Source: an uncultured Lachnospiraceae bacterium (GTDB taxonomy: Bacteria > Bacillota > Clostridia > Lachnospirales > Lachnospiraceae). Taken from it: a stretch of 30,970 nt of DNA. Positions 23,282 through 30,890 of this stretch are shown here, piece after piece. The first letter of the stretch is position 1. Each line of letters begins with the position of its first letter. The translations under genes were made by a program, and so were the position numbers. The stretch spans positions 1-30,970 of the forward strand of contig CAJUJM010000088.1 in NCBI GenBank assembly GCA_910586755.1. The letters are read 5' to 3'. The notes beneath the pieces are model-generated. The model was not told the DNA's origin, did not search any database, and was given only the letters and a program-made list of their open reading frames with translations.

Positions 23282-23554
23282 CTTACTACACACGGTCGGA
23301 ATAGAGTATTTTGATAAGCAGGCCGCAGCGATGAAGAGGACTAGTAAGCATCCAAACTCCCCAGAGAGGAAGCCGGTGGTGAGAGGTTTCCGGGTCCCTG
23401 GCTGCCCAACCCGCCTTGGAGCATCTCTGTGAAAACAGAGCGTATTATCCGGCGTTAACGGGAAAGAGTGAGTGTCCTGGAGCTATCAGGCGCTAATTTG
23501 GGTGGTACCGCCGAGCCATTCGGTCCCTTATGTAAGGGAACGGGTGGCTTTTTG
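23282..23554 (+). promoter_or_regulatory. T-box leader controlling prolyl-tRNA synthetase
   Basis: The 407 bases between brnA and proS hold a T-box riboswitch. Stem I runs from about 23325 to 23425 with GATGAAGAGGA at its base and an AGAGAGGAAGCC...GGTGGTGAGAGG distal part. The specifier is read as CCC (23410-23412, in CAACCCGCC), a proline codon. The conserved T-box GGGTGGTACCGCC is at 23500-23512. The terminator hairpin is at 23514-23549, followed by T5. Uncharged tRNA-Pro would bind both the specifier and the T-box bulge and favour the antiterminator. Confidence 0.93.
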
Positions 23555-23625
23555 TCATAGTCACAAGCACGGGCTGCCGGCCTCCGTTTCCATTTATAGA
23601 CTACAACGAAAAGGAGAGAAAGAAA

Positions 23626-25059
23626 ATGGCAAACGACAAGAAAATGGTAGAAGCCATTACGTCCATGGAAAAGGATTTTGCCCAGTGGTATACGGACGTA
23701 GTAAAAAAAGCAGAATTAACTGATTATTCCAGCGTAAGGGGCTGTATGGTAATTAAGCCGGATGGCTATGCTATCTGGGAGAATATTCAGAACGAGCTGG
23801 ATAGAAGATTTAAAGAAGTAGGCGTCCGAAATGTATATATGCCTATGTTTATTCCCGAGAGCCTTTTAGAGAAGGAAAAGGATCATGTAGAAGGCTTTGC
23901 TCCCGAGGTTGCCTGGGTAACCCATGGAGGCCTGGAACCCCTTCAGGAGAGAATGTGCGTAAGGCCGACTTCCGAGACCCTGTTCTGTGATTTTTATGCA
24001 GAAAATATCCACTCCTACCGGGATCTGCCGAAACTTTATAATCAATGGTGTTCCGTAGTGCGTTGGGAGAAGACCACACGTCCATTCCTCCGGTCCAGAG
24101 AGTTTTTATGGCAGGAAGGCCATACCGCCCATGCCACCGCAGAGGAGGCCCAGGAGCGGACGGAGCTGATGCTGAACGTGTACGCGGATTTCTGTGAGGA
24201 GGTTCTGGCAATTCCTGTAGTCCGGGGACGGAAGACAGACAAGGAGAAATTTGCCGGGGCGGAGGCCACCTATACCATTGAGGCATTGATGCATGACGGC
24301 AAGGCGCTCCAGTCCGGCACCAGCCATAATTTTGGGGACGGATTCGCAAAGGCTTTCAACATTCAGTTTAATGACAAAGATAATCAGTTAAAATATGTAC
24401 ATCAGACTTCCTGGGGTCTGAGTACCCGCCTGATCGGCGGCATTATTATGGTTCACGGCGATAATGAAGGCCTGGTGCTGCCGCCTAGAATCGCCCCTGT
24501 CCAGGTGGTGATTGTCCCCATCCAGCAGAGAAAAGAAGGGGTACTGGATAAGGCATTTGAGCTAAAAGAATGTTTGTCCAATTTCCGGGTAAAAGTGGAT
24601 GACAGCGACAAGAGCCCCGGCTGGAAGTTTAACGAATGTGAAATGCGGGGAATCCCGGTGCGGGTGGAGATTGGCCCTAAGGAGATTGAGGCAAATAAGG
24701 CGGTTTTAGTACGCCGTGATACTCATGAGAAGATGGAGGTTTCCCTGGAAGAGCTGGAAACCAAGGTGGCGGAATTGCTGGAACAGATACAGATCGATAT
24801 GCTGGAGCGGGCAAGGGCCCACAGAGATGCCCACACCTACACAGCTCTTAGCTTAGAAGAGCTAAAGGATATTGCAGATAATAAGCCTGGCTTTATCAAG
24901 GCCATGTGGTGCGGCTGCCAGGAGTGCGAGGAGAAGCTGAAAGAAGAGGCGGGCGTTACCTCACGCTGTATGCCTTTTGCCCAGGAGAAGTTGTCCGATA
25001 CCTGCGTATATTGCGGCAAGCCTGCTGCTAAGATGGTTTATTGGGGCAAGGCATATTAA
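23626..25059 (+). CDS. proS: prolyl-tRNA synthetase, archaeal/eukaryal-type
   Basis: 477 residues, class II synthetase that charges tRNA-Pro. Motifs: RPTSET (113-118), motif 2 from R146 to E164 (RWEKTTRPF...FLWQEG), motif 3 STRLIGGIIMVHGD (266-279). An anticodon-binding domain follows (about 290-400), then the C-terminal zinc-type domain (about 427-477, with CGCQEC and CVYCGK). It lacks the editing insertion of the long bacterial type, and its short form is the ProS3 class found in many Clostridia. AAAAGGAGA precedes the ATG. Controlled by the T-box leader directly upstream. Confidence 0.95.
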   Translation: MANDKKMVEAITSMEKDFAQWYTDVVKKAELTDYSSVRGCMVIKPDGYAIWENIQNELDRRFKEVGVRNVYMPMFIPESLLEKEKDHVEGFAPEVAWVTHGGLEPLQERMCVRPTSETLFCDFYAENIHSYRDLPKLYNQWCSVVRWEKTTRPFLRSREFLWQEGHTAHATAEEAQERTELMLNVYADFCEEVLAIPVVRGRKTDKEKFAGAEATYTIEALMHDGKALQSGTSHNFGDGFAKAFNIQFNDKDNQLKYVHQTSWGLSTRLIGGIIMVHGDNEGLVLPPRIAPVQVVIVPIQQRKEGVLDKAFELKECLSNFRVKVDDSDKSPGWKFNECEMRGIPVRVEIGPKEIEANKAVLVRRDTHEKMEVSLEELETKVAELLEQIQIDMLERARAHRDAHTYTALSLEELKDIADNKPGFIKAMWCGCQECEEKLKEEAGVTSRCMPFAQEKLSDTCVYCGKPAAKMVYWGKAY

Positions 25060-25166
25060 AACATGGCAGGAAACGCCTGACGGGTAAAATAGTTTAGATG
25101 AGACATCTTCTCGTCTGGCATCGATATCTGAACTGTTACGCAAAATTGAGAAAGGAGGCAGCCCCT

Positions 25167-26369
25167 ATGGAAATTCAGGTTCCGGCTCCGGTGGAGCAGA
25201 TCATAGAACAGTTAAATTGCTGCGGATATGAAGCCTGCGCCGTAGGCGGCTGTGTCCGTGACAGCCTTCTTGGCCGGACACCTGGGGATTGGGACATTAC
25301 CACCTCGGCCCACCCCAATCAGGTGAAGGCTTTGTTTCGCCGTACTGTAGATACCGGGATTGCTCATGGCACCGTAACGGTTATGGTTGATAAAGTTGGT
25401 TATGAGGTGACCACTTACCGGATCGACGGGGAGTATGAAGATGGCCGCCATCCCAAAGAGGTTGAATTTACTCCGGATTTGCTCCAGGATTTAAAGCGCC
25501 GGGATTTTACCATCAATGCTATGGCTTACAGCCGTAAAACCGGAATGGTAGATGCTTTTGGAGGCATGGAAGACCTGAAAGCCGGTGTTATCCGCTGCGT
25601 AGGCAATCCCATAGACCGGTTTACAGAGGATGCCCTTCGGATTCTGAGGGCACTCCGCTTTTCGGCCCAGCTGGGGTTTGAGATTGAACCGGAGACCTAT
25701 GAGGCAATTAAAATTATGGCTCCCAATTTAAAACAGATCAGCAGGGAGCGGATTCTGGTAGAATTAACCAAGCTTTTGCTGTCTGAGCATCCGGAGCGGA
25801 TTCAGATGGTTTACCATACCGGTATGGCCCCTTATATTTCAGATACATTTGGCCGGGTTCACCTGCCTTTGCCAGTTATCAGCCCGGAGCTTCCGGCCAA
25901 AAAGCACCTGCGCTGGGCCGCATTTTTGCAAAATGAGGCGGAAGCTGACGCAGCATTGATTTTAAAGCAGTTAAAGTCCGATAATGACACCATTAACCGG
26001 ACAAGGATTCTGACGCGGTTTGCAAAAGCTTCTCTTCCTCCGGAGAAAGCGGCTCTCCGTCGGGTTATGAGCCAGATGACGCCGGAATTATATGATGATC
26101 TACTGCTCCTAAAGGAAAGCAGGCAGGAGGAGCTCTCTCAGGTCCGGCGGCTGACAGAGGAGATCCGCAGGGCAGGAGACTGCCTTTCTCTAAAGAGTCT
26201 GGCTGTAGGAGGCCAGGACTTAATGGATGCGGGAATCCAGCCGGGAAAAGCGGTGGGAGAGGCTTTAAACTGTCTTTTGGAATTGGTTTTCAACCATCCG
26301 GAATACAACGAGAAAGAAATTTTGATCCAGTATGCACTGAGAAAAAAGCCTGAGGCATTACAGCAGTGA
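25167..26369 (+). CDS. cca: CCA tRNA nucleotidyltransferase (class II)
   Basis: 400 residues. Head domain with GGCVRDSLLG (27-36) and the metal-binding GDWD (40-43), neck signature RRDFTINAMAY (111-121), then NPIDRFTEDALRILRALRF with the RNA-binding helices behind it. It repairs or adds the 3' CCA of tRNAs; poly(A)-polymerase activity is possible in the same fold. Start: ATG 25167, eight bases after AAAGGAGG; the longer frame from 25098 has no ribosome site. It may be co-transcribed with proS, which ends 107 bases earlier with no clear terminator between. Confidence 0.93.
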   Translation: MEIQVPAPVEQIIEQLNCCGYEACAVGGCVRDSLLGRTPGDWDITTSAHPNQVKALFRRTVDTGIAHGTVTVMVDKVGYEVTTYRIDGEYEDGRHPKEVEFTPDLLQDLKRRDFTINAMAYSRKTGMVDAFGGMEDLKAGVIRCVGNPIDRFTEDALRILRALRFSAQLGFEIEPETYEAIKIMAPNLKQISRERILVELTKLLLSEHPERIQMVYHTGMAPYISDTFGRVHLPLPVISPELPAKKHLRWAAFLQNEAEADAALILKQLKSDNDTINRTRILTRFAKASLPPEKAALRRVMSQMTPELYDDLLLLKESRQEELSQVRRLTEEIRRAGDCLSLKSLAVGGQDLMDAGIQPGKAVGEALNCLLELVFNHPEYNEKEILIQYALRKKPEALQQ

Positions 26370-26398
26370 TTTTGAGAATTGCTTGTGCCACAGGCTTT
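26345..26398 (+). terminator. cca terminator overlapping the coding end
   Basis: Arms of 13 bases (26345-26357 inside cca, and 26386-26398 after the stop) pair with one mismatch; the stop codon is in the loop and CTTTCTG follows. A smaller AGCA/TGCT stem nests in the loop. Probable terminator, with an imperfect U-tract. Confidence 0.55.
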
Positions 26399-26485
26399 CT
26401 TTCTGTCATAATCCCGGTACGGCTTTCATACCCTAGAAATAGCTTATGAGAACATACAGAAAGCAGGAGTTTGGAGGGGTAGACA

Positions 26486-27463
26486 ATGACGGAACGATAT
26501 ACAGAGGTACTGGAGATGTATGACATGGAGGTCTACGGGGTTCGGAAGGGCCGCGGGGCATGGATTCTGGACACAGACCGGGGCTGCCGCCTGCTAAAGG
26601 AATATCGCGGGACTGCCCGCCGTCTGGAATTTGAGGCAGCGGTATTGGAGCGGTTGAGGGACAGCAGCGGATTAAAGGCAGATCAATATGTAAAGAGCAG
26701 GGAAGAAGGTTTGTTTACCAATGCCGGTGATGGCACACGCTTTATATTAAAGGAATGGTTTTTAGACAGAGAGTGTAACCTGAAGGAATTCTCAGAAATC
26801 CGCAGCGCAGTTACCAGAATCGGTATGCTTCACCAGCTGCTGCGCCGTGTGGACTTTCGGGAAGAATGGAATATGGGATCCATTTTAGCCAAACCTCTCC
26901 ATGAAGAAATGAGCCGCCACAACCGGGAACTAAAAAGAGCCAGAAGCTTTATTCGGGGAAAACGGGGAAAAAGCGAATTCGAACTGTGTGTCATTGACAG
27001 TTATTCTCAATTTTTTGAACAGGCCCAGGAGGCGGCCAGAGGGCTGGAAGCCATGGAGCAGGATGGAAAAAGCCAGCTGTTTCTGTGCCATGGAGATCTG
27101 GATCACCACCATGTTCTGATGGGAAATCACTATGTAGCCATTGTAGAATACAATCGGATGCATCTGGGATTCCAGCCAGCAGATCTTTACCGGTTTATGC
27201 GTAAAGTTATGGAAAAGCACGGCTGGAACCTGCGCCTTGGAACCATGATGCTGGAGGCCTACGAGAGGATTCTTCCCATGACGGCTCAGGAGCGCCGGTG
27301 CTTATATTATTTGTTTTTATATCCGGAAAAATACTGGAAGCAGCTGAACTATTACTATAATGCCAATAAGGCATGGATCCCGGCCAGAAATATTGATAAA
27401 TTAAAGGCTTTGGAAGAGCAGGAGGAGGCCCGGCAGGCTTTCCTGAAAGAAATAAAATACTGA
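26486..27463 (+). CDS. CotS-family spore coat protein (kinase-like fold)
   Basis: 325 residues. The bilobal aminoglycoside-phosphotransferase-like pattern is seen: N-lobe about 1-95, then LHQLLR, the loop CHGDLDHHHVLM (201-212), and IVEYNRMHLGFQPADLYRFMRKVMEKHGW, characteristic of CotS/YsxE-type coat proteins. The catalytic-loop Asn is His (H209) and the metal-site Asp is Glu (E221), so catalytic activity is doubtful. GGAGGGG precedes the ATG. Such proteins are incorporated into spore coats, which supports a spore-forming host. Its last 11 codons and downstream region recur at 28929. Confidence 0.82.
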   Translation: MTERYTEVLEMYDMEVYGVRKGRGAWILDTDRGCRLLKEYRGTARRLEFEAAVLERLRDSSGLKADQYVKSREEGLFTNAGDGTRFILKEWFLDRECNLKEFSEIRSAVTRIGMLHQLLRRVDFREEWNMGSILAKPLHEEMSRHNRELKRARSFIRGKRGKSEFELCVIDSYSQFFEQAQEAARGLEAMEQDGKSQLFLCHGDLDHHHVLMGNHYVAIVEYNRMHLGFQPADLYRFMRKVMEKHGWNLRLGTMMLEAYERILPMTAQERRCLYYLFLYPEKYWKQLNYYYNANKAWIPARNIDKLKALEEQEEARQAFLKEIKY

Positions 27464-27506
27464 AAAAATACTTTTCTTTTATTTGACGATATAGTTATAT
27501 TTTCAG
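27428..27506 (+). repeat. imperfect direct repeat, left copy (cotS 3' end and downstream)
   Basis: Covers the last 11 codons and stop of the cotS-like gene plus about 43 bases after it. Hand alignment with 28929-29006 gives roughly 83% identity with one gap. The two copies bracket the AT-rich insertion. Confidence 0.75.
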
Positions 27507-27519
27507 AGTTAAAAGAGAA

Positions 27520-27561
27520 AAAACGCTAAGCCCTGATTGGAACTTGTGGCTTAGCGCTTTT
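27520..27561 (+). terminator. terminator after the cotS-like gene
   Basis: A perfect 9-bp stem (27524-27532 with 27548-27556) has AAAA on its left and CTTTTAAA on its right, so it can end the cotS transcript and is weakly bidirectional. The rest of 27562-27735 is AT-rich and holds a promoter candidate at 27676 but no gene. Confidence 0.75.
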
Positions 27562-27675
27562 AAATGTCGCTTATTGATAGAAAACAAGATATAAATGGAA
27601 TTATAAATTGTTTCGTAAAATTCAAGAAGAGTTATGAACAAAAATAATAATTCATAGTTAATTTCGATAAAAATA

Positions 27676-27704
27676 TTGACTATATGACGCTTTTTTGATT
27701 TAAT
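27676..27704 (+). promoter_or_regulatory. promoter candidate of the AT-rich two-gene insertion
   Basis: TTGACT (27676-27681), 17-base spacer and TTTAAT (27699-27704), about 90 bases before the first gene of the insertion. Confidence 0.5.
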
Positions 27705-27796
27705 TTTATTAAAATAAAAGAAAAGAGTGATTCCAATGGATATTTCTAAATTATATAATTATGGATTTTTTACTGATAAAAGGAGATATGATATTC

Positions 27797-28048
27797 TTGT
27801 TTGAAAAGTACATTGAAGTATATTCCACTTTTAATACGGAAAAGTTCTTTGCAGCAAAAAACATTCTTGCCAATAATAATATTCAATACAAAGATACCAG
27901 TATTAACAACCAATTAAGACTTTCGTTTAATAATTTTCGTGGAGACAATTATCTGCTGTCTCGTGACAGAACCATAAGAACCACGTACAGTTTATCAGTC
28001 AAAAAAGAAGATGAGTATAAAGCAAGAAAGCTACTAAAACCTATTTAA
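27797..28048 (+). CDS. small protein of unknown function
   Basis: 83 residues from a TTG start (AAAAGGAG ends 11-12 bases upstream); ATG at 27788 lies only two bases from that ribosome site and ATG at 27761 has none, so the start is uncertain. The sequence has no signal peptide or membrane segment. Its shape, FEKYIEVYSTFNTEKFFAA..LANNNIQY early and YSLSVKKEDEYKARKLL at the end, recalls short alpha/beta proteins such as DUF2007 'signal-transducing' proteins, but I do not assign it. Strongly AT-rich. The following gene's ribosome site begins at its stop codon, so the two form one operon. Confidence 0.5.
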   Translation: MFEKYIEVYSTFNTEKFFAAKNILANNNIQYKDTSINNQLRLSFNNFRGDNYLLSRDRTIRTTYSLSVKKEDEYKARKLLKPI

Positions 28049-28061
28049 AAGGAGTTCCATT

Positions 28062-28762
28062 ATGAAAAAAATTTTCTTTTTTGTATCAGTCTAGCTATGA
28101 TGATGTCTGTTTCTCTAAGTGCCGCACTAGCTTCAGAGATTCAATCTACATCAAGCATTGACCCTTATATTTACGAGCTTATTGACTCTTACGAAAATGA
28201 TGAATTTCAAGAACGAAATGATCTGCCGGAATTAGATGTACGCAAGCTCTTCCCATCACAACAATTTAATCTGGAAGCTTCTTCTTACGATATATATGAT
28301 AATCGTAAAGTCGGGAAAGATACCTATGTGGCTTCTCGCATATCATTTTATGATCTTGATAAATCAGACCAGAACGAACAGAATGGAGTAACTATTTATG
28401 TAGCTATCGAATATGCTAAGAAAGATTTTGGAGATCCTTGGGATTATGTTATGCTTAACAAAGTAAAAGGTGGTGTTGTTCGACAAACAGGGACTGTCTC
28501 ATGCTCTTCGATTTCCTTTAGATACGCAGTTTATGGTGACGCTTTTAATGCTGATGGCTCAAGAGCCGGCTTAAAAGGCAATAGTGTAAATTACAATGGC
28601 GAGCTTAAAAATCCATCTATAGGAAAGACTTACTATATTTATGGCCCAAAGGATTATTATTATAATATGGGAGCAACTGGAAGTTTTGTTGCAGGTATGA
28701 TGCAGGCGACGCTTTCAAATTCATCACAATTTGAAGCTGCTATAGATATTTCCGCAATTTAA
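28062..28762 (+). pseudogene. secreted protein of unknown function, frameshifted in the signal peptide
   Basis: A good AAAAGGAG lies eight bases before ATG 28062, but that frame stops after 10 codons. The next frame is open to 28762 and continues a signal peptide (FLFCISLAMMMSVSLSAALA, then SE). One extra base in A7, T4 or T6 between 28065 and 28082 would restore a 233-residue preprotein. The mature part (about 210 residues) is acidic near its start, then rich in Tyr, Ser and Asp, has a single Cys and a Gly/Ala-containing end, and shows no domain I know. It may be a disabled gene, a phase-variable gene or a sequencing error. Internal ATGs at 28097-28103 lack a ribosome site. Confidence 0.6.
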
Positions 28763-28830
28763 ATTAATCAAAAAGGACTTGTAGGTTAGTACCGATTCCA
28801 GTTCTTGGTTATTGAGAAGGAGAGGATGCT

Positions 28831-28908
28831 ATGGATTTCAGGCTTTTTAAAGCCATTGAAAATTCCTGGGGTTCTCTCTTTATTACTGTTTTTACTTTTA
28901 GAGCATAA
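28831..28908 (+). CDS. possible 25-residue small ORF
   Basis: ATG is preceded by AAGGAG at 8-base spacing, and the short frame ends in TAA. The peptide has a basic-polar start and a hydrophobic second half (WGSLFITVFTF), resembling a small membrane peptide or the broken start of a larger gene. The rest of 28763-29042 holds a cotS tail remnant (28929-28964) and the pgm promoter region. Confidence 0.25.
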   Translation: MDFRLFKAIENSWGSLFITVFTFRA

Positions 28909-28928
28909 AAATTCATGGCATTAAAATG

Positions 28929-29006
28929 GCACAGCAGGCTTTTTTAAAAGAAATAAAATACTGAAAAATACTTTCTTTTTATTTAGCGATATAGTATAAT
29001 TTTCAT
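28929..29006 (+). repeat. imperfect direct repeat, right copy (cotS tail remnant and pgm upstream region)
   Basis: Encodes A-Q-QAFLKEIKY-stop, matching the cotS C-terminus A-R-QAFLKEIKY-stop with synonymous codon changes, with no cotS body before it (a stop lies at 28899). The non-coding part continues to the pgm promoter. It is the right boundary of the insertion. Confidence 0.75.
28995..29000 (+). promoter_or_regulatory. -10 element upstream of pgm
   Basis: Perfect TATAAT, 43 bases before the pgm ATG; the -35 region (TTTCTT at 28972-28977, 17-base spacing) is poor. The left repeat copy has a changed, weaker version of this hexamer. Confidence 0.5.
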
Positions 29007-29042
29007 AGAAAAAAGAAGGTTGGAAGGGAGTAAAAAGTTTCT

Positions 29043-30782
29043 ATGAAAGATTATATGAAGATTTACAATGAATGGCTGTCAAACCCTTATTTTGACCAGG
29101 CTACCAAAGAAGAGTTAAAAGCCATTCAGGGGGATGAAAACGAGATCAAAGAGAGATTTTATATGGATCTGGAGTTCGGCACTGCCGGTCTTCGGGGCAT
29201 TATCGGCGCCGGTATTAACCGGATGAATATTTATGTGGTTCGCCGGGCCACCCAGGGACTGGCCAATTATATTATTAAGCAGGGCGGAGCCGACAAGGGA
29301 GTTGCCATTGCCTACGATTCCCGCCGCATGTCCCCTGAGTTTGCCATGGAGGCGGCCATGACCCTGGCAGCCAATGGCATTAAGGCATACAAGTTTGAGT
29401 CCTTACGTCCCACTCCGGAGCTGTCCTTTGCAGTGCGCGAGCTGGGCTGCATCGCAGGTATTAACATTACCGCCAGCCACAACCCGCCGGAGTATAACGG
29501 TTACAAGGTATATTGGGAGGACGGCGCACAGTTTACACCGCCTCATGACAAGGGCGTTACCGAGGAAGTTCTGGCAATTGAGGACCTTTCCACGGTTAAA
29601 ACTACAGATGAGGCTTCCGCTATTGCAGCAGGTAAGTATGAAGTAATCGGCAAAGAAATTGATGACAAGTATATTGCTCAGGTAAAGGCGCAGGTGGTAA
29701 ACCAGAAGGCTATTGACGAGATGCAGGATCAGATTACCATTATCTATTCTCCTCTTCACGGCACCGGCAATATCCCGGCAAGAAGGGTTATGAGAGAGCT
29801 GGGCTTTGAGCATGTATATGTAGTTCCGGAGCAGGAGCTGCCGGACGGCAACTTCCCCACTGTAAGCTATCCCAATCCGGAAGCCAAAGAAGCCTTTGAG
29901 CTGGGCTTAAAGATGGCAAAAGAAAAGAACGCCGATCTGGTTCTGGCAACAGACCCGGATGCAGACCGTCTGGGCGTTTATGTAAAGGATGATAAGTCCG
30001 GCGAATATATTCCTTTAACAGGAAACATGTCCGGCGCTCTCCTGTGCGAGTATGTATTAAGCCAGAAGCAGGCGGCAGGCAAGATTCCGGAGGACGGACA
30101 GGTTGTAAAATCCATCGTTTCCACTAACCTGATCGATGCAGTTGCCAAAGCTTACAATACGGAGCTGATTGAGGTTCTCACCGGATTTAAGTGGATTGGC
30201 CAGCAGATTTTAAAGAATGAGCATACCGGAAAAGGTACATATCTGTTTGGCATGGAAGAGAGCTACGGCTGTCTTATTGGCAGCTATGCCCGGGACAAGG
30301 ACGCCATCTCCGCAACCGCCGCATTGTGTGAGGCCGCAGCATACTACAAGACTCAGAACATGACCCTGTGGGATGCCATGATCGCAATGTATGAGAAGTA
30401 CGGATACTACAAGGATGCCGTTAAATCTATCGGCCTGTCCGGTATTGAGGGCCTTGCAAAGATCCAGGCTATTATGGAAAACCTGCGGACCAATACTCCA
30501 AAAGAGGTTGGCGGCTACAAGGTGGTTTCTGCAAGAGATTACAAGCTGGATACCATTAAAGACATGGCTACCGGCCAGGTGAAGCCCACAGGCCTTCCCT
30601 CTTCCAATGTTCTTTACTACGACATGGAAGACGGCGTATGGATGTGTGTAAGACCTTCCGGTACTGAGCCGAAGATTAAGTTCTACTACGGCGTAAAGGG
30701 CGCCTCCTTAGAAGATGCAGATAAAAAGGCAGCCGACATGGGAGCAGCTGTTCAGGCTATGGTAGACGAGATGTTAAAGTAA
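29043..30782 (+). CDS. pgm: phospho-sugar mutase (phosphoglucomutase/phosphomannomutase)
   Basis: 579 residues, alpha-D-phosphohexomutase family. The active-site serine is S145 in TASHNPPEYNG, the Mg2+ loop is DPDADR (304-309), the sugar-binding loop is GMEESYG (403-409), and the phosphate-binding loop RPSGTEPKIKF is near the end. The length fits the large PgcA-type enzymes that interconvert glucose-1- and glucose-6-phosphate. The start is ATG 29043; GGAAGGGAG lies about 13 bases upstream, slightly far, but the N-terminus MKDYMKIYNEWL is family-like. Immediately upstream lies the second AT-rich insertion. It links sugar import to glycogen and envelope precursor supply. Confidence 0.94.
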   Translation: MKDYMKIYNEWLSNPYFDQATKEELKAIQGDENEIKERFYMDLEFGTAGLRGIIGAGINRMNIYVVRRATQGLANYIIKQGGADKGVAIAYDSRRMSPEFAMEAAMTLAANGIKAYKFESLRPTPELSFAVRELGCIAGINITASHNPPEYNGYKVYWEDGAQFTPPHDKGVTEEVLAIEDLSTVKTTDEASAIAAGKYEVIGKEIDDKYIAQVKAQVVNQKAIDEMQDQITIIYSPLHGTGNIPARRVMRELGFEHVYVVPEQELPDGNFPTVSYPNPEAKEAFELGLKMAKEKNADLVLATDPDADRLGVYVKDDKSGEYIPLTGNMSGALLCEYVLSQKQAAGKIPEDGQVVKSIVSTNLIDAVAKAYNTELIEVLTGFKWIGQQILKNEHTGKGTYLFGMEESYGCLIGSYARDKDAISATAALCEAAAYYKTQNMTLWDAMIAMYEKYGYYKDAVKSIGLSGIEGLAKIQAIMENLRTNTPKEVGGYKVVSARDYKLDTIKDMATGQVKPTGLPSSNVLYYDMEDGVWMCVRPSGTEPKIKFYYGVKGASLEDADKKAADMGAAVQAMVDEMLK

Positions 30783-30797
30783 ATTAAAAGCTGTTTT

Positions 30798-30829
30798 AAA
30801 AGGCCTCCGGCATTTGCCGGGGGCTTTTT
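30798..30829 (+). terminator. terminator after pgm
   Basis: A 14-bp stem with two G.U pairs (30798-30811 with 30816-30829), a four-base loop (ATTT) and T5 in the closing arm. Strong intrinsic terminator 16 bases after the stop. Confidence 0.88.
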
Positions 30830-30860
30830 AAAAATCAGAAAATTTGCGGAGAAAAGTATA

Positions 30861-30890
30861 TTGATATTTACGCGAATAATCATGTATACT
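30861..30890 (+). promoter_or_regulatory. promoter candidate for a gene beyond the window
   Basis: TTGATA (30861-30866), 18-base spacer, TATACT (30885-30890), followed by AT-rich sequence without an open frame up to the end of the window. Confidence 0.6.

Noticed and set aside
22708..27459. A 16-base match between the reverse complement of 22708-22723 and the cotS end near 27444, which might link the two insertions
   Set aside because: AT-rich low-complexity sequence; a match of this length is not significant in a 31-kb window searched on both strands.
27736..27804. 22-codon open frame before the small unknown gene as a leader peptide
   Set aside because: Weak ribosome site and no codon pattern suggesting attenuation; it overlaps the next gene's start.
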